Positions 1 through 8,060 of a stretch of DNA of 64,000 bases are shown piece by piece (within the stretch, counting starts at the first letter, position 1; each line of letters opens with the position of its first letter). The position numbers were made by a program, and so were the translations under genes. This DNA comes from Hymenobacter sp. BT559 (lineage in GTDB: Bacteria; Bacteroidota; Bacteroidia; Cytophagales; Hymenobacteraceae). The stretch lies in assembly GCF_016427535.1 (NCBI RefSeq), contig NZ_JAELXV010000002.1, positions 310,001-374,000 of the forward strand, written 5' to 3'. The notes beneath the pieces were generated by a model that saw only the letters and a program-made list of their open reading frames with translations, searched no databases and had not been told where the DNA came from.

Positions 1-1
1 C

Positions 2-2029
2 GACGCCGGTGGGGGCGTGGGCTACACCGATATCCGCATCCGGGGCACGAGCAGCACGGGTATCAACACCACTGTGAACGGCGTGCCGCTGAACGACCCC
101 GAAAGCCACGGCTCGTTTTTGGTGAATTTACCCGACCTGGCCTCGTCTATCAACAGCATTCAGGTGCAGCGCGGCGTGGGCACGAGCCAGAACGGCAGCG
201 CGGCCTTCGGCGCCAGCCTCAACATCTCGACCCTCGACGTGCGCCGCGAGGCCTACGGCGAAACGCAAAACTCGTTTGGCTCCTTCAACACCTGGAAGAA
301 CAACGTGTCGTTTGGTACTGGGCTGGTGGGCAAGCACTTCACGTTTGATGGCCGCTTGTCGCGCATTAGCAGCGATGGGTACATGAACCGGGCAGCATCG
401 GATTTGAAGTCGTATTACTTCTCGGCCGGCTATCAGAATAAGAATACGCTGCTCAAGTTCATCACCTTCTCGGGCCGCGAAAAGACTTATCAGGCCTGGA
501 ATGGCGTGCCCGAGCCGGCCATTACCGGCAACCAAGCGCTGCTCCAAACCTACGTAGACAACGGTGAGCTGAGCACCGCCGATGCCGAGCGCGTGCGCCA
601 GCAAGGCCGCCGCTATAGCTACTACACCTACGACAACCAGACCGACAACTACCAGCAAAACCACTACCAGCTGCACCTCTCGCAGGGCCTGGGCTCAGAC
701 TGGAACCTAGGCGCCGCCCTGCACCTCACGCGGGGCTTTGGCTACTACGAAAGCTACCGCGCCCGCCGCCGCTTCACCGACTACGGCCTGCAAAATGTCA
801 TTGTCGGCGGCGACACGCTCACGCGCACCAATCTCATCGACCGCAAGTGGCTCGATAACTATTTCTACGGCGGCACCTTCGCCCTGAATTATCAGCCTAA
901 GGGTAATAGCGCCTTCCAAGCTACCCTAGGTGGCGGCTGGAACCGCTTTGACAACGACCACTACGGCGAGGTGATTTGGGCGCAGTATGCTTCGAATAGC
1001 TTTATCAATCAGCGCTACTACTTCAACACGGCCCGCAAAACCGACTTCAACGCCTACGTCCGCGCCACCTGGCAGGTGCTGCCTTGGCTGGGCGTGTACG
1101 GCGATGCCCAAGTGCGCCGCATCATCTACAAAATAGATGGCGTAGAGGACGACCAAGCTGACGTGACGACCCGCGCCAATTACACGTTCTTCAACCCCAA
1201 GGCCGGCCTCACGGCCTCGCTGGGGCACGGGCAGCAGCTCTACGCCAGCTTTGCGGTGGGCCAGCGCGAGCCGGTGCGCGCCGACTTTACCGACCGCCAG
1301 CCGGGCTACGCGCCCGCCCAGGCCGAGCGCCTCAACGACTGGGAAGGCGGCTACCGCTTCACCCGCGCCGACCTCAGCTTCCTAGGTCCGAACACGGCCG
1401 CACGCGTCGAGGCTAACGGCTTCTACATGACCTACCGCAACCAGCTCGTGAACACTGGCCAGCTCAATAATGTGGGTACCGCTCTGCGTACCAACGTGGC
1501 CCGCAGCTACCGCCGCGGCGTCGAGCTCACAGGCTTTGTGTCGGCCAATGATAAAATCAGCCTCAGCAGCACGCTCACCCTCAGCCAAAACCGCATTCAG
1601 GACTACCGCGATATTACGTACGATGCCGACTACAACCCCGTAGTTTCGGCTGAAGGCCGCACCACTACCATCTCGTATTCGCCGTCGGCTGTGTCGGCCC
1701 ACACCCTAGAGGGCCAGCCGCTGAAAGGCCTACGCTTGGCGCTGCTCTACAAAACCGTGAGCCGCCAGTACCTCGACAATTCGGCCGATGAGAACCGCAG
1801 CATCGCTGCCTACCAGGTGCTCGACTTTCGGGTGCGCTACACCCTACACCCGTCGTTTATGAAGGAAATAGAGTTGGCGCTGCTCGTTAACAATTTGCTC
1901 AACCGCGAGTACGTGTCCAATGGCTACACCTACGGCTACGTAGGCGCCAGCGGCCGCCAAGAGACTTTCAACTGGTACTTTCCACAGGCCACGCGCAACT
2001 TCCTGGCTTCTGTGAATTTGCGGTTTTAA
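2..2029 (+). CDS. TonB-dependent receptor, 3' part (5' end outside window)
   Basis: The reading frame is open to the left edge, so the true start and any signal peptide lie upstream. The first visible residues belong to a plug domain: the stretch GYTDIRIRG followed by NGVPLNDPESHG and a VQRGVGTS motif is typical of TonB-dependent outer-membrane receptors. The remaining roughly 600 residues are rich in alternating aromatic and polar residues, as in a 22-strand beta barrel, and the protein ends in a terminal Phe (SVNLRF), the usual outer-membrane insertion signal. Such receptors import iron complexes, vitamins or glycans using TonB energy. The substrate cannot be read from the sequence. The neighbouring modABC genes might hint at a metal, but a palindromic repeat separates them and no operon is evident. 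Confidence 0.93.
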   Translation, partial: DAGGGVGYTDIRIRGTSSTGINTTVNGVPLNDPESHGSFLVNLPDLASSINSIQVQRGVGTSQNGSAAFGASLNISTLDVRREAYGETQNSFGSFNTWKNNVSFGTGLVGKHFTFDGRLSRISSDGYMNRAASDLKSYYFSAGYQNKNTLLKFITFSGREKTYQAWNGVPEPAITGNQALLQTYVDNGELSTADAERVRQQGRRYSYYTYDNQTDNYQQNHYQLHLSQGLGSDWNLGAALHLTRGFGYYESYRARRRFTDYGLQNVIVGGDTLTRTNLIDRKWLDNYFYGGTFALNYQPKGNSAFQATLGGGWNRFDNDHYGEVIWAQYASNSFINQRYYFNTARKTDFNAYVRATWQVLPWLGVYGDAQVRRIIYKIDGVEDDQADVTTRANYTFFNPKAGLTASLGHGQQLYASFAVGQREPVRADFTDRQPGYAPAQAERLNDWEGGYRFTRADLSFLGPNTAARVEANGFYMTYRNQLVNTGQLNNVGTALRTNVARSYRRGVELTGFVSANDKISLSSTLTLSQNRIQDYRDITYDADYNPVVSAEGRTTTISYSPSAVSAHTLEGQPLKGLRLALLYKTVSRQYLDNSADENRSIAAYQVLDFRVRYTLHPSFMKEIELALLVNNLLNREYVSNGYTYGYVGASGRQETFNWYFPQATRNFLASVNLRF

Positions 2030-2045
2030 GAACGGGCTTTGACGT

Positions 2046-2168
2046 AAGACCCCACCCCCGGCCCCTCCCCTCCGGGAGAGGGGAGCCAGAAGACTGCCTA
2101 ACGTTCAAGGACGTTTGCTCGCGGTCGGCTCCCCTCTCCCGGAGGGGAGGGGCTGGGGGTGGGGTCTT
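2046..2168. repeat. Long palindromic repeat, C/G-rich arms
   Basis: Two arms of about 41 bp (2046-2086 and 2127-2168) are reverse complements with one mismatch, around a 40-bp loop. Each arm contains its own shorter hairpin, CCTCCGGGAGAGG or its complement. It follows the TonB receptor stop and can fold into a very stable hairpin, so it may end transcription. The nested symmetry looks like a dispersed intergenic repeat rather than a simple terminator. Confidence 0.8.
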
Positions 2169-2215
2169 CGCGTCTGGGCTTACTGCTGAGCGAAACCTAG
2201 GGCGGGGTAGGGTTG

Positions 2216-2223
2216 TATCTTTG
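2216..2223 (+). promoter_or_regulatory. Bacteroidota minus-7 box upstream of modA
   Basis: TATCTTTG matches the TAnnTTTG box of Bacteroidota promoters and ends 44 bp before the modA ATG. No convincing TTG minus-33 element is seen at the usual distance. Confidence 0.45.
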
Positions 2224-2267
2224 AGTATATAGCGGTAGCTCCTGGCTACCGCTGCCTTCCCGTTTCT

Positions 2268-3035
2268 ATGGTTCGTTTCTTTCTAGTATTCTTAATTGCC
2301 CTAGGTGCCACTCGGCCCGCCACGGCGCAGTCAGCGCCAACCAAAGCGGCGCCCATCACCATTGCCGCCGCTGCCGATTTAAAGTATGTGCTCGATTCGC
2401 TGGTCACGATTTATAACCGTCAGCATCCGCAGGCGCGGGCCACGGTGGTCTACGGCTCGTCGGGCAAGTTTTACGAGCAACTCAGCCACGGCGCCCCGTT
2501 CGACTTGTTTTTCTCGGCCGATAGCTATTATCCGCGTCGCTTGCAGCAGGCGGGCCTCACGGCTGGCGCGCCGCAGCTATATGCCCTAGGTCGCCTGGTG
2601 CTGTGGAGCGCCAAGCTCGACCCTAGTGCAAAGGGGATGACTACGCTGCTCGACCCTCAAGTGAAGCGCGTAGCTATTGCCAACCCCGCCCATGCCCCCT
2701 ATGGTAAGAAAGCCGAGGAAACCCTGCGGCACTACAAACTCTACGACCAGGTAAAACCTAGGCTAGTGCTGGGCGAAAACATTGGCCAAACGGCTCAGTA
2801 CGCTGCTACTGGTGCCGCCGATGCGGGCATCATCGCCTATTCACTAGCCCTTAGCCCTGTGCTGCGCCGGGCGGGTAACTTTTACCTTATTCCGACTACG
2901 GCCCACACGCCCTTGCAGCAAAGCTTCGTGGTGCTGAAACGCGCCAGTGGCAATGCCGCCGCCGCCACGTTTGCCGCCTTCATGGCCAGCCCCACAGCGC
3001 GGCAGGCGCTGAAGAAATATGGCTTTGGGTTATAA
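2268..3035 (+). CDS. modA: Molybdate ABC transporter, periplasmic binding protein ModA
   Basis: The 255-residue protein has a signal peptide (MVRFFLVFLIALGATRPATA, cleavage near AQS) and the ModA/SBP_bac_11 layout: ITIAAAADLKYVLD at the mature N-terminus, VYGSSGKFYEQLSHGAPFDLFFSAD, then NPAHAPYGKKAEE and GENIGQTAQYAATGAADAG. The serines of the GSSG and FSAD loops are where family members bind the oxyanion. It should capture molybdate or tungstate in the periplasm for ModBC. The ATG at 2268 follows a TAnnTTTG box. A repeat-containing gap of 152 bp separates it from modB, but the three genes are colinear and likely one unit. Confidence 0.95.
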   Translation: MVRFFLVFLIALGATRPATAQSAPTKAAPITIAAAADLKYVLDSLVTIYNRQHPQARATVVYGSSGKFYEQLSHGAPFDLFFSADSYYPRRLQQAGLTAGAPQLYALGRLVLWSAKLDPSAKGMTTLLDPQVKRVAIANPAHAPYGKKAEETLRHYKLYDQVKPRLVLGENIGQTAQYAATGAADAGIIAYSLALSPVLRRAGNFYLIPTTAHTPLQQSFVVLKRASGNAAAATFAAFMASPTARQALKKYGFGL

Positions 3036-3057
3036 AAAACAGCTAACTAAGACCCAC

Positions 3058-3143
3058 CTGTCATGCTAATGCAGAAAGCATCTTGTTAGGTGCGAACGGC
3101 TTGTGCTAGCGTAAGAAGATGCTTCGCAAGCTCAGCATGACAG
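3058..3143. repeat. Palindromic repeat of the GTCATGCTGAGC family
   Basis: The outer arms CTGTCATGCT and AGCATGACAG are inverted around a partly decayed interior that contains AAGATGCTTCGCAAGCTCAG. The right arm (3116-3143) matches the perfect copy at 18490-18590; the left arm has diverged. It lies between modA and modB. Confidence 0.75.
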
Positions 3144-3187
3144 AATGAGTATAAATGACTCATAACTTAAGCTCATAATCAAACAAA

Positions 3188-3865
3188 GTGCCTCCCGACT
3201 ACTGGCAAACTCTGCGCTTGACGCTCGCCCTGGCCTCCTGCACCACTGCGCTACTGCTGCTGCTGGGGCTGCCGCTGGCCTACGCGCTGGCGCATAGCCG
3301 CAGCCGCCTGCGCCCGCTGGCCGAGGCGGTGGTGAGTTTGCCGCTGGTGCTGCCGCCCACCGTCATTGGGTTTTACCTGCTGCTAGCGTTTAGCGACAGC
3401 ACGGCCCTAGGTCGCTTCTTGATTGAGAAGCTGGGGCTGAGTTTGAATTTCTCGTTTCCGGGTATTCTGGTGGGGTCGCTGGTGTACAGCTTACCGTTTA
3501 TGGTGCAGCCATTGCAGGCGGGGTTTCAGCAACTGCCGCGCTCACTCACCGAGGCAGCGTACACGCTGGGCAAGTCGCGCGGCACCACGCTGTGGCGGGT
3601 GCTGCTGCCCAATATGAAGCCCGCCCTGCTCAATGGGGCCGTGCTCACCTTCGCGCACACCTTAGGCGAGTTTGGGGTGGTGCTGATGATAGGCGGTAAC
3701 CTGCCCGGCCGCACGCGGGTGGCGTCCATTGCCATTTACGACGAGGTGCAAAGCCTGCAATATGACCAAGCCAACGCCTACGCGGGCACGCTGCTGGCTG
3801 TGGCTTTCGCCATTTTAGTGGGGCTGTACTGGTTTTCCAAGAAAGACGCTGCTCACCTCTCCTAG
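3188..3865 (+). CDS. modB: Molybdate ABC transporter permease ModB
   Basis: This 225-residue inner-membrane protein has about five or six hydrophobic segments and the family's EAA loop near residue 118 (EAAYTLGKSRGTTLWRVLLP), which contacts the ATPase. The residues PLVLPPTVIGFYLL and GEFGVVLMIGGNLPG are characteristic of ModB/CysTW-type permeases. It forms the channel that passes molybdate from ModA into the cell. The start is GTG at 3188. The stop is followed after 5 bp by modC, so the two are translated together. Confidence 0.95.
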   Translation: MPPDYWQTLRLTLALASCTTALLLLLGLPLAYALAHSRSRLRPLAEAVVSLPLVLPPTVIGFYLLLAFSDSTALGRFLIEKLGLSLNFSFPGILVGSLVYSLPFMVQPLQAGFQQLPRSLTEAAYTLGKSRGTTLWRVLLPNMKPALLNGAVLTFAHTLGEFGVVLMIGGNLPGRTRVASIAIYDEVQSLQYDQANAYAGTLLAVAFAILVGLYWFSKKDAAHLS

Positions 3866-3870
3866 GCCCC

Positions 3871-4692
3871 GTGATTGAGTTTCGCCTCACCAAAGCGCTG
3901 CACACCGCCGCCGGCCCGCGCACCCTCGACGTGGCCCTCTCGCTGATGCCCGGCGAACTACTGGCCCTGAGCGGACCCTCGGGCGCCGGCAAAACCACGC
4001 TGCTACGGATGCTGGCCGGCCTCACCCGGCCCGACAGCGGCTTTTTGCGCGTTGGAGGCCAACTGTGGTACGACCATGCCAGCCGCCAGTGGCTGCCGCC
4101 GCAACGCCGCCCCCTAGGGGTTGTGTTCCAAGACTATGCACTGTTTCCGAATATGACAGTGCGCGAAAACCTGGCCTTCGCGGCTGACGGCCAAGCCGGT
4201 GCGAAACAGAGAGTTGACGAATTACTGGAGCTGCTAGAACTCACCGAACTAGCTGCGCGCCGGCCGGCCGCCCTGTCGGGCGGGCAGCAGCAGCGCGTGG
4301 CGCTGGCCCGCGCCCTGGCCCGCCGCCCACGCCTGCTGCTGCTCGACGAGCCGTTGTCAGCCCTCGACCTGCCTACGCGCCTGCGCTTGCAGCAGGCCCT
4401 AGGGGAAGTGCACCGGCAGTACCAACTCACGACTGTACTCATCAGCCACGACCCTGCCGAAATAGCCCGCCTTGCCACCCGCGTGGTCGAGCTCGACCTA
4501 GGGCAGGTACGCTCCGTGGGGCCGCCCACAGCCCTGGCGGCGCCCGCCACGGTAGTTGGGAAAGTGCTGGCCGTGTTGCCTGGCGGGCGACTGCTGGTGC
4601 GGCTACCCGGTGGCGCCGAGCTAGAAGTGAGTGGCACGGCTGGGGTAGGGCAGGAGGTAGCCCTGACGGTCGAAGTTGCGCGGGTGCTGTAG
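3871..4692 (+). CDS. modC: Molybdate ABC transporter ATPase ModC (short C-terminal domain)
   Basis: Walker A GPSGAGKTT, signature LSGGQQQRVALARAL, Walker B LLLLDEPLSALD and the H-loop ISHD are all present and in order, so the ATPase should be active. It powers molybdate import through ModB. It has 273 residues, against about 350 in the E. coli ModC; the C-terminal 40 residues (from about 234) resemble a single shortened TOBE-like strand set rather than the usual regulatory domain, so molybdate feedback on the pump may be absent or altered. The start is GTG at 3871, 5 bp after modB. Confidence 0.93.
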   Translation: MIEFRLTKALHTAAGPRTLDVALSLMPGELLALSGPSGAGKTTLLRMLAGLTRPDSGFLRVGGQLWYDHASRQWLPPQRRPLGVVFQDYALFPNMTVRENLAFAADGQAGAKQRVDELLELLELTELAARRPAALSGGQQQRVALARALARRPRLLLLDEPLSALDLPTRLRLQQALGEVHRQYQLTTVLISHDPAEIARLATRVVELDLGQVRSVGPPTALAAPATVVGKVLAVLPGGRLLVRLPGGAELEVSGTAGVGQEVALTVEVARVL

Positions 4693-4772
4693 TTCGCGTT
4701 TGTAGCGTAGTTGCGGGCACTACTACTACCTAACTGCGGTTTTGGGACGAGCGCCGACTACAACCTCCGCGC

Positions 4773-4780
4773 TACATTTG
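4773..4780 (+). promoter_or_regulatory. Minus-7 box upstream of the acyl-CoA dehydrogenase operon
   Basis: TACATTTG fits TAnnTTTG and ends 24 bp before the ATG at 4805, implying a leader of only about 18 nt. A TTTG lies at 4741-4744, but 28 bp away, which is longer than usual. Confidence 0.5.
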
Positions 4781-4804
4781 CCTCAACCCTAACCCGCCCC
4801 GCCC

Positions 4805-6040
4805 ATGTCCTCTATTGCCGACGTCCTCTCGCCTGAAGCCAAAGCCCACACTGCCCAAAAAGGCAGCACCAACGCCAATGGCTTCACCGACTATTTTGAC
4901 CTCGACGGCCTGCTTACCGAAGAGCACATTTTGGTGCGCCAAAGCATCCGCGATTTCGTCAAAAAAGAGATTTCGCCTAATATCGAGCAGTGGGCGCAGC
5001 AGGCACATTTCCCTTCTGAAATCGTGCGCAAGTTTGGTGAGGTGGGCGCGTTCGGCCCGACCATCCCGGAGGAATATGGGGGCGGCGGGCTCGACTACAT
5101 CAGCTACGGCCTCATCATGCAGGAGATTGAGCGCGGCGACTCGGGCATGCGCTCCACGGCCTCAGTGCAGGGCTCATTGGTAATGTTTCCCATCTACCAG
5201 TACGGCTCGGAAGAGCAGCGCCGCAAGTACTTGCCCAAGCTGGCCAGCGGCGAGTGGCTCGGCTGCTTCGGCCTCACCGAGCCCGACCACGGCTCGAACC
5301 CCGGTGGTATGACCACTAATATCAAAGCCGACGGCGACGATTTTATCCTGAACGGCGCCAAGCTCTGGATATCGAACTCGCCCGAGTGCCAGGTGGCCGT
5401 AGTGTGGGCCAAAAATGAGCAGGGCCGTATCAAAGGCGTCATTGTGGAGCGCGGCATGGAAGGCTTCACTACCCCCGAAATCCACAACAAATGGAGCCTG
5501 CGCGCCAGCATCACCGGCGAGCTAGTGTTCGACAACGTGCGCATACCTAGGGAGAATATTCTGCCCAATGTGGAAGGCTTGCGCGGCCCGCTCAGCTGCC
5601 TCGATTCGGCCCGCTTCGGCATTGCCTGGGGAGCCATCGGCGCGGCCATCGACTGCTACGAGTCGGCTCTGAAATACTCGCTCCAGCGCGAGCAGTTTGG
5701 CAAGCCCATCGCCAGCTACCAGCTGCAGCAAAAGAAGCTGGCCGAGATGATTACCGAAATCACCAAGGCCCAGCTTCTGGCCTGGCGCCTAGGTGTCCTC
5801 AAAAACGAAGGCAAAGCCACGAGCGCCCAAATCTCCATGGCCAAGCGCAACTCGGTAGACATGGCCCTGCACGTAGCCCGCGAGGCTCGCCAGATTCACG
5901 GCGGCATGGGCATCACGGGCGAGTACCCCATCATGCGCCACATGATGAACTTAGAATCGGTAGTGACCTATGAGGGCACGCACGACATTCACTTGCTCAT
6001 CACTGGAGCGGATATTACCGGTATTCAAGCATTTAAGTAA
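4805..6040 (+). CDS. Glutaryl-CoA dehydrogenase-like acyl-CoA dehydrogenase
   Basis: The 411-residue protein has the three acyl-CoA dehydrogenase domains: helical N-terminal (about 30-150), beta-barrel middle domain with CFGLTEPDHGSNPGGM and WISNSPE, and helical C-terminal domain. The proposed catalytic base is Glu390 in TYEGTHDIH, at the position used by glutaryl-CoA and short-chain enzymes. The segment RSTASVQGSLVMFPIYQYGSEEQ and the C-terminal ITGIQAFK are typical of glutaryl-CoA dehydrogenase, which uses FAD to oxidise and decarboxylate glutaryl-CoA to crotonyl-CoA in lysine and tryptophan breakdown. Activity on other short acyl-CoAs cannot be excluded. It is followed after 8 bp by a zinc-ribbon gene and then an acyl-carrier-like gene, forming a tight operon. 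Confidence 0.9.
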   Translation: MSSIADVLSPEAKAHTAQKGSTNANGFTDYFDLDGLLTEEHILVRQSIRDFVKKEISPNIEQWAQQAHFPSEIVRKFGEVGAFGPTIPEEYGGGGLDYISYGLIMQEIERGDSGMRSTASVQGSLVMFPIYQYGSEEQRRKYLPKLASGEWLGCFGLTEPDHGSNPGGMTTNIKADGDDFILNGAKLWISNSPECQVAVVWAKNEQGRIKGVIVERGMEGFTTPEIHNKWSLRASITGELVFDNVRIPRENILPNVEGLRGPLSCLDSARFGIAWGAIGAAIDCYESALKYSLQREQFGKPIASYQLQQKKLAEMITEITKAQLLAWRLGVLKNEGKATSAQISMAKRNSVDMALHVAREARQIHGGMGITGEYPIMRHMMNLESVVTYEGTHDIHLLITGADITGIQAFK

Positions 6041-6048
6041 GGCTTGGT

Positions 6049-6402
6049 GTGGAGCCGGAGTTAGTAGAATATCTTATTCGAGAGCATCATAAGTTTCTGC
6101 CAAAACTGGAAGCTTTGGCTTTGAGACACTTATTGCACAATCAGAAGCTAGACGCCGATGCCAGTGGAGAATTACGCGCCAAAAAAAAGGCGCTAATGCT
6201 TCGGGCCGGTTGGTTAACGGATAGCGACGAAGCTTTGTCCCTTCTGAGCGATGGGGATGCTGCATTTCGGCAGCGGCTAGCCCAGTGGATATATAATGAG
6301 CACGGTGGTGAGGCACTACTCAACAACTGCCCTCGCTGCCACCGCTTAGCCCGCACTGCTAAGGCTAAGCAATGCCGTTATTGCGGGTACGGTTGGCATT
6401 AA
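6049..6402 (+). CDS. Small protein with C-terminal zinc ribbon, function unknown
   Basis: The 117-residue protein is mostly helical and charged, with a C-terminal zinc-ribbon pattern: Cys94-x2-Cys97, then Cys109-x2-Cys112 in CRYCGYGWH. No signal peptide or membrane segment is seen, so it is probably cytoplasmic. The best start is GTG at 6049, only 8 bp after the dehydrogenase stop, and the next gene starts 12 bp downstream; translational coupling is likely. The context suggests a partner or regulator in acyl-group metabolism together with the acyl-carrier-like protein, but the family is not recognised and this is only inference. Confidence 0.7.
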   Translation: MEPELVEYLIREHHKFLPKLEALALRHLLHNQKLDADASGELRAKKKALMLRAGWLTDSDEALSLLSDGDAAFRQRLAQWIYNEHGGEALLNNCPRCHRLARTAKAKQCRYCGYGWH

Positions 6403-6414
6403 TGCAACATTAAA

Positions 6415-6993
6415 GTGGGTCTGGACACCGTAGAACTCATTATGTCTTTCGAGCGGTATTTCAACCTGGAAATACCGGATGCCGTGTCCGAAGGTATCTA
6501 CACAGTCGGCGATGCGGCAACTTGGTTTAGCCAGCAGCTAGGTGTGGCCGGGCAGCGGCAGTCGGCAGTGCGAGCGACGGTGGCTGAGCAATTACTAAGT
6601 GAACTGCCGCCTGGCAGCGCTGAAGCCACGCCGTTGCGCCAGGTGCTGCCCGATGCCCCGGCCCTTAAAACCTACCGATACGCCTTGCGGGAGCGTCATA
6701 GCTTAATTCTTCCGCCGCTGTCTCGGTTACAAGCGGCACCAGTTTCTCCTTCGTTGTGGGAGCGGCTGACCGGTCAGACCCTGCCCCGCGTGCCGCATTG
6801 GTATACGCAAACGGTGGCTGAATTAATCGATTGGACAGTAGCATTCAATTATGAAAAGCTATTGGTACCGCCTCTCGCCAGCCAATATGAGGTAGAGCAA
6901 GCTGTTATCGGACTTACCAGCGACCAATCTGGGGTGCCTGTCGAAGAGATACAACGGCAAAGCAGCTTTACCAACGACCTAGGAATGGATTAA
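6415..6993 (+). CDS. Acyl-carrier-like protein with the two ACP halves in swapped order
   Basis: The first ~40 residues ([20 protein letters not shown], then a [10 protein letters not shown] stretch) align with helices II to IV of acyl carrier protein, beginning exactly at the position of the phosphopantetheine serine, which is Gly here. The last ~33 residues (about 160-192, [21 protein letters not shown]) align with ACP helix I and the loop, and stop at the Asp just before that serine. About 110 residues of other sequence join them. A stop codon 4 codons upstream of the GTG start rules out a longer N-terminus, and no DSL motif follows the stop. It is therefore a permuted or split ACP fold without the carrier serine. 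It is the third gene of the glutaryl-CoA dehydrogenase operon. Function unknown; a non-carrying ACP mimic is one option. Confidence 0.75.
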   Translation: MGLDTVELIMSFERYFNLEIPDAVSEGIYTVGDAATWFSQQLGVAGQRQSAVRATVAEQLLSELPPGSAEATPLRQVLPDAPALKTYRYALRERHSLILPPLSRLQAAPVSPSLWERLTGQTLPRVPHWYTQTVAELIDWTVAFNYEKLLVPPLASQYEVEQAVIGLTSDQSGVPVEEIQRQSSFTNDLGMD

Positions 6994-7031
6994 TGGGGGC
7001 AGGCTACGACTTATGAAGCTGACCGAGCCAC

Positions 7032-7397
7032 CTAGGGCCGCTCCAGCAAGTACACTGTTTCGGTAGTAGCGCCTACGCCCACAGTGCTTTGCGTTACGTG
7101 TGCTACGCGCCAGCCTTGCGCCGTTAGGGTGTTGATTTTTAGTAGTTCAGCGCGATGCAGCTCTACGGCCGCCGCGGTGCTGTTGCGCTCGGTGCCGATT
7201 TTAATATCGGGCAGCCGCTGCACCTGGCGCGTGCCATCGGGCTGAATAGTTGTGATTTCGGGTACCGACGAGGTGGTGCCGGGTCGGCCGCTGCCCACTA
7301 CCATCAGGTAGCCGGTAGGCGCGGCTGCCTCCGGGTAAAAAGCCCATGAACCAACAGCAGTCAACCCAATGGCAGCGAGAAGCAGAAGCTTTTTCAT
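7032..7397 (-). CDS. Small secreted protein, function unknown
   Basis: The 121-residue protein begins with a good signal peptide (MKKLLLLAAIGLTAVGSWAF) and no lipobox, so it should be periplasmic or exported. The mature part contains GYLMVVGSGRP and a C-terminal stretch LLKINTLTAQGWRVAHVTQS ending in VYLLERP, which resembles the small alpha/beta domains often annotated as DUF4177-like (proteins that turn a long helix into GW.V then a strand). That match is by eye only. It is convergent with the ACP-like gene, with 38 bp between the stops. Confidence 0.7.
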   Translation of the reverse strand: MKKLLLLAAIGLTAVGSWAFYPEAAAPTGYLMVVGSGRPGTTSSVPEITTIQPDGTRQVQRLPDIKIGTERNSTAAAVELHRAELLKINTLTAQGWRVAHVTQSTVGVGATTETVYLLERP

Positions 7398-7545
7398 GAG
7401 GAAAGAATGAAAGATGGGTAGGATAAGCCATTAACGTAAAAGCGCATGGAGTGGCCAACCTAGGCTACCGTCGAGTGACCTACCCCAACGCCCCGCCGCT
7501 GCCTGCCGTATAGCCCCCATATCTCACCCTTAGAACCTCCTAGCT

Positions 7546-7887
7546 ATGGCTACCGAAAACGAAGAATACCAGCCTCACGAAAATGCCGAAACCCGCCGCC
7601 AGGAGCGCCGCGAGCACGATAAAGAAGCCTACCGCGAGCAAGGCGATGACATGCGCCAAGGTGGGCCCGACCCCGACCTAGCTCACCGTCTGCGCACCCG
7701 CTCGGGCGACGGCAACTTTGACCCCAACGTGCAAGCCGATGACCAAACCAGCGATGGCGTAGCCGCCCACATCGGGAGCAGCGGCCAAGGTGCCAGCCAG
7801 CGCGGCCACGACACCGAGCAAAACAGCAACAAAGCCCCCGACCGCCTCGACCAACGCAACGTAGAAGGCGGCGACCTGAAAGACTAG
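7546..7887 (+). CDS. Highly hydrophilic, probably disordered small protein
   Basis: The 113 residues are dominated by Asp, Glu, Arg, Gln, Asn, Gly and His with almost no hydrophobic residues (no Trp, Ile once, Val four times). No domain, signal or membrane segment is visible. The composition resembles hydrophilins and other stress- or desiccation-linked disordered proteins, which is an inference from composition alone. ATG at 7546; a strong hairpin repeat follows the stop, so it is probably a single-gene transcript. Confidence 0.65.
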   Translation: MATENEEYQPHENAETRRQERREHDKEAYREQGDDMRQGGPDPDLAHRLRTRSGDGNFDPNVQADDQTSDGVAAHIGSSGQGASQRGHDTEQNSNKAPDRLDQRNVEGGDLKD

Positions 7888-7905
7888 CCTCTTGTATGAT
7901 AAGCT

Positions 7906-7975
7906 ATTAGCCCTTGGCTGTTAGCTGTTAGCTTCTTCCAAACGAAAAGCCAACAGCCAGCAGCCAAGGGCTAAT
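7906..7975. repeat. Inverted repeat with TTAGCTGTTAGCT words
   Basis: Arms of 28 bp at 7906-7933 and 7948-7975 are reverse complements with about four mismatches, around a 14-bp loop. It follows the disordered-protein gene and could end its transcript. A related single arm (GGCTGTTAGCTGCTGGCT) lies at about 34460-34477, suggesting a dispersed element. Confidence 0.7.
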
Positions 7976-8060
7976 CCCTTATATAGCCTTACTTTTAGCC
8001 CGTGCCTGGGCTGCTGGCTGTTTGCGAAAGGAGTCAGCGCCGCTTATTCTTTCTCACTCT

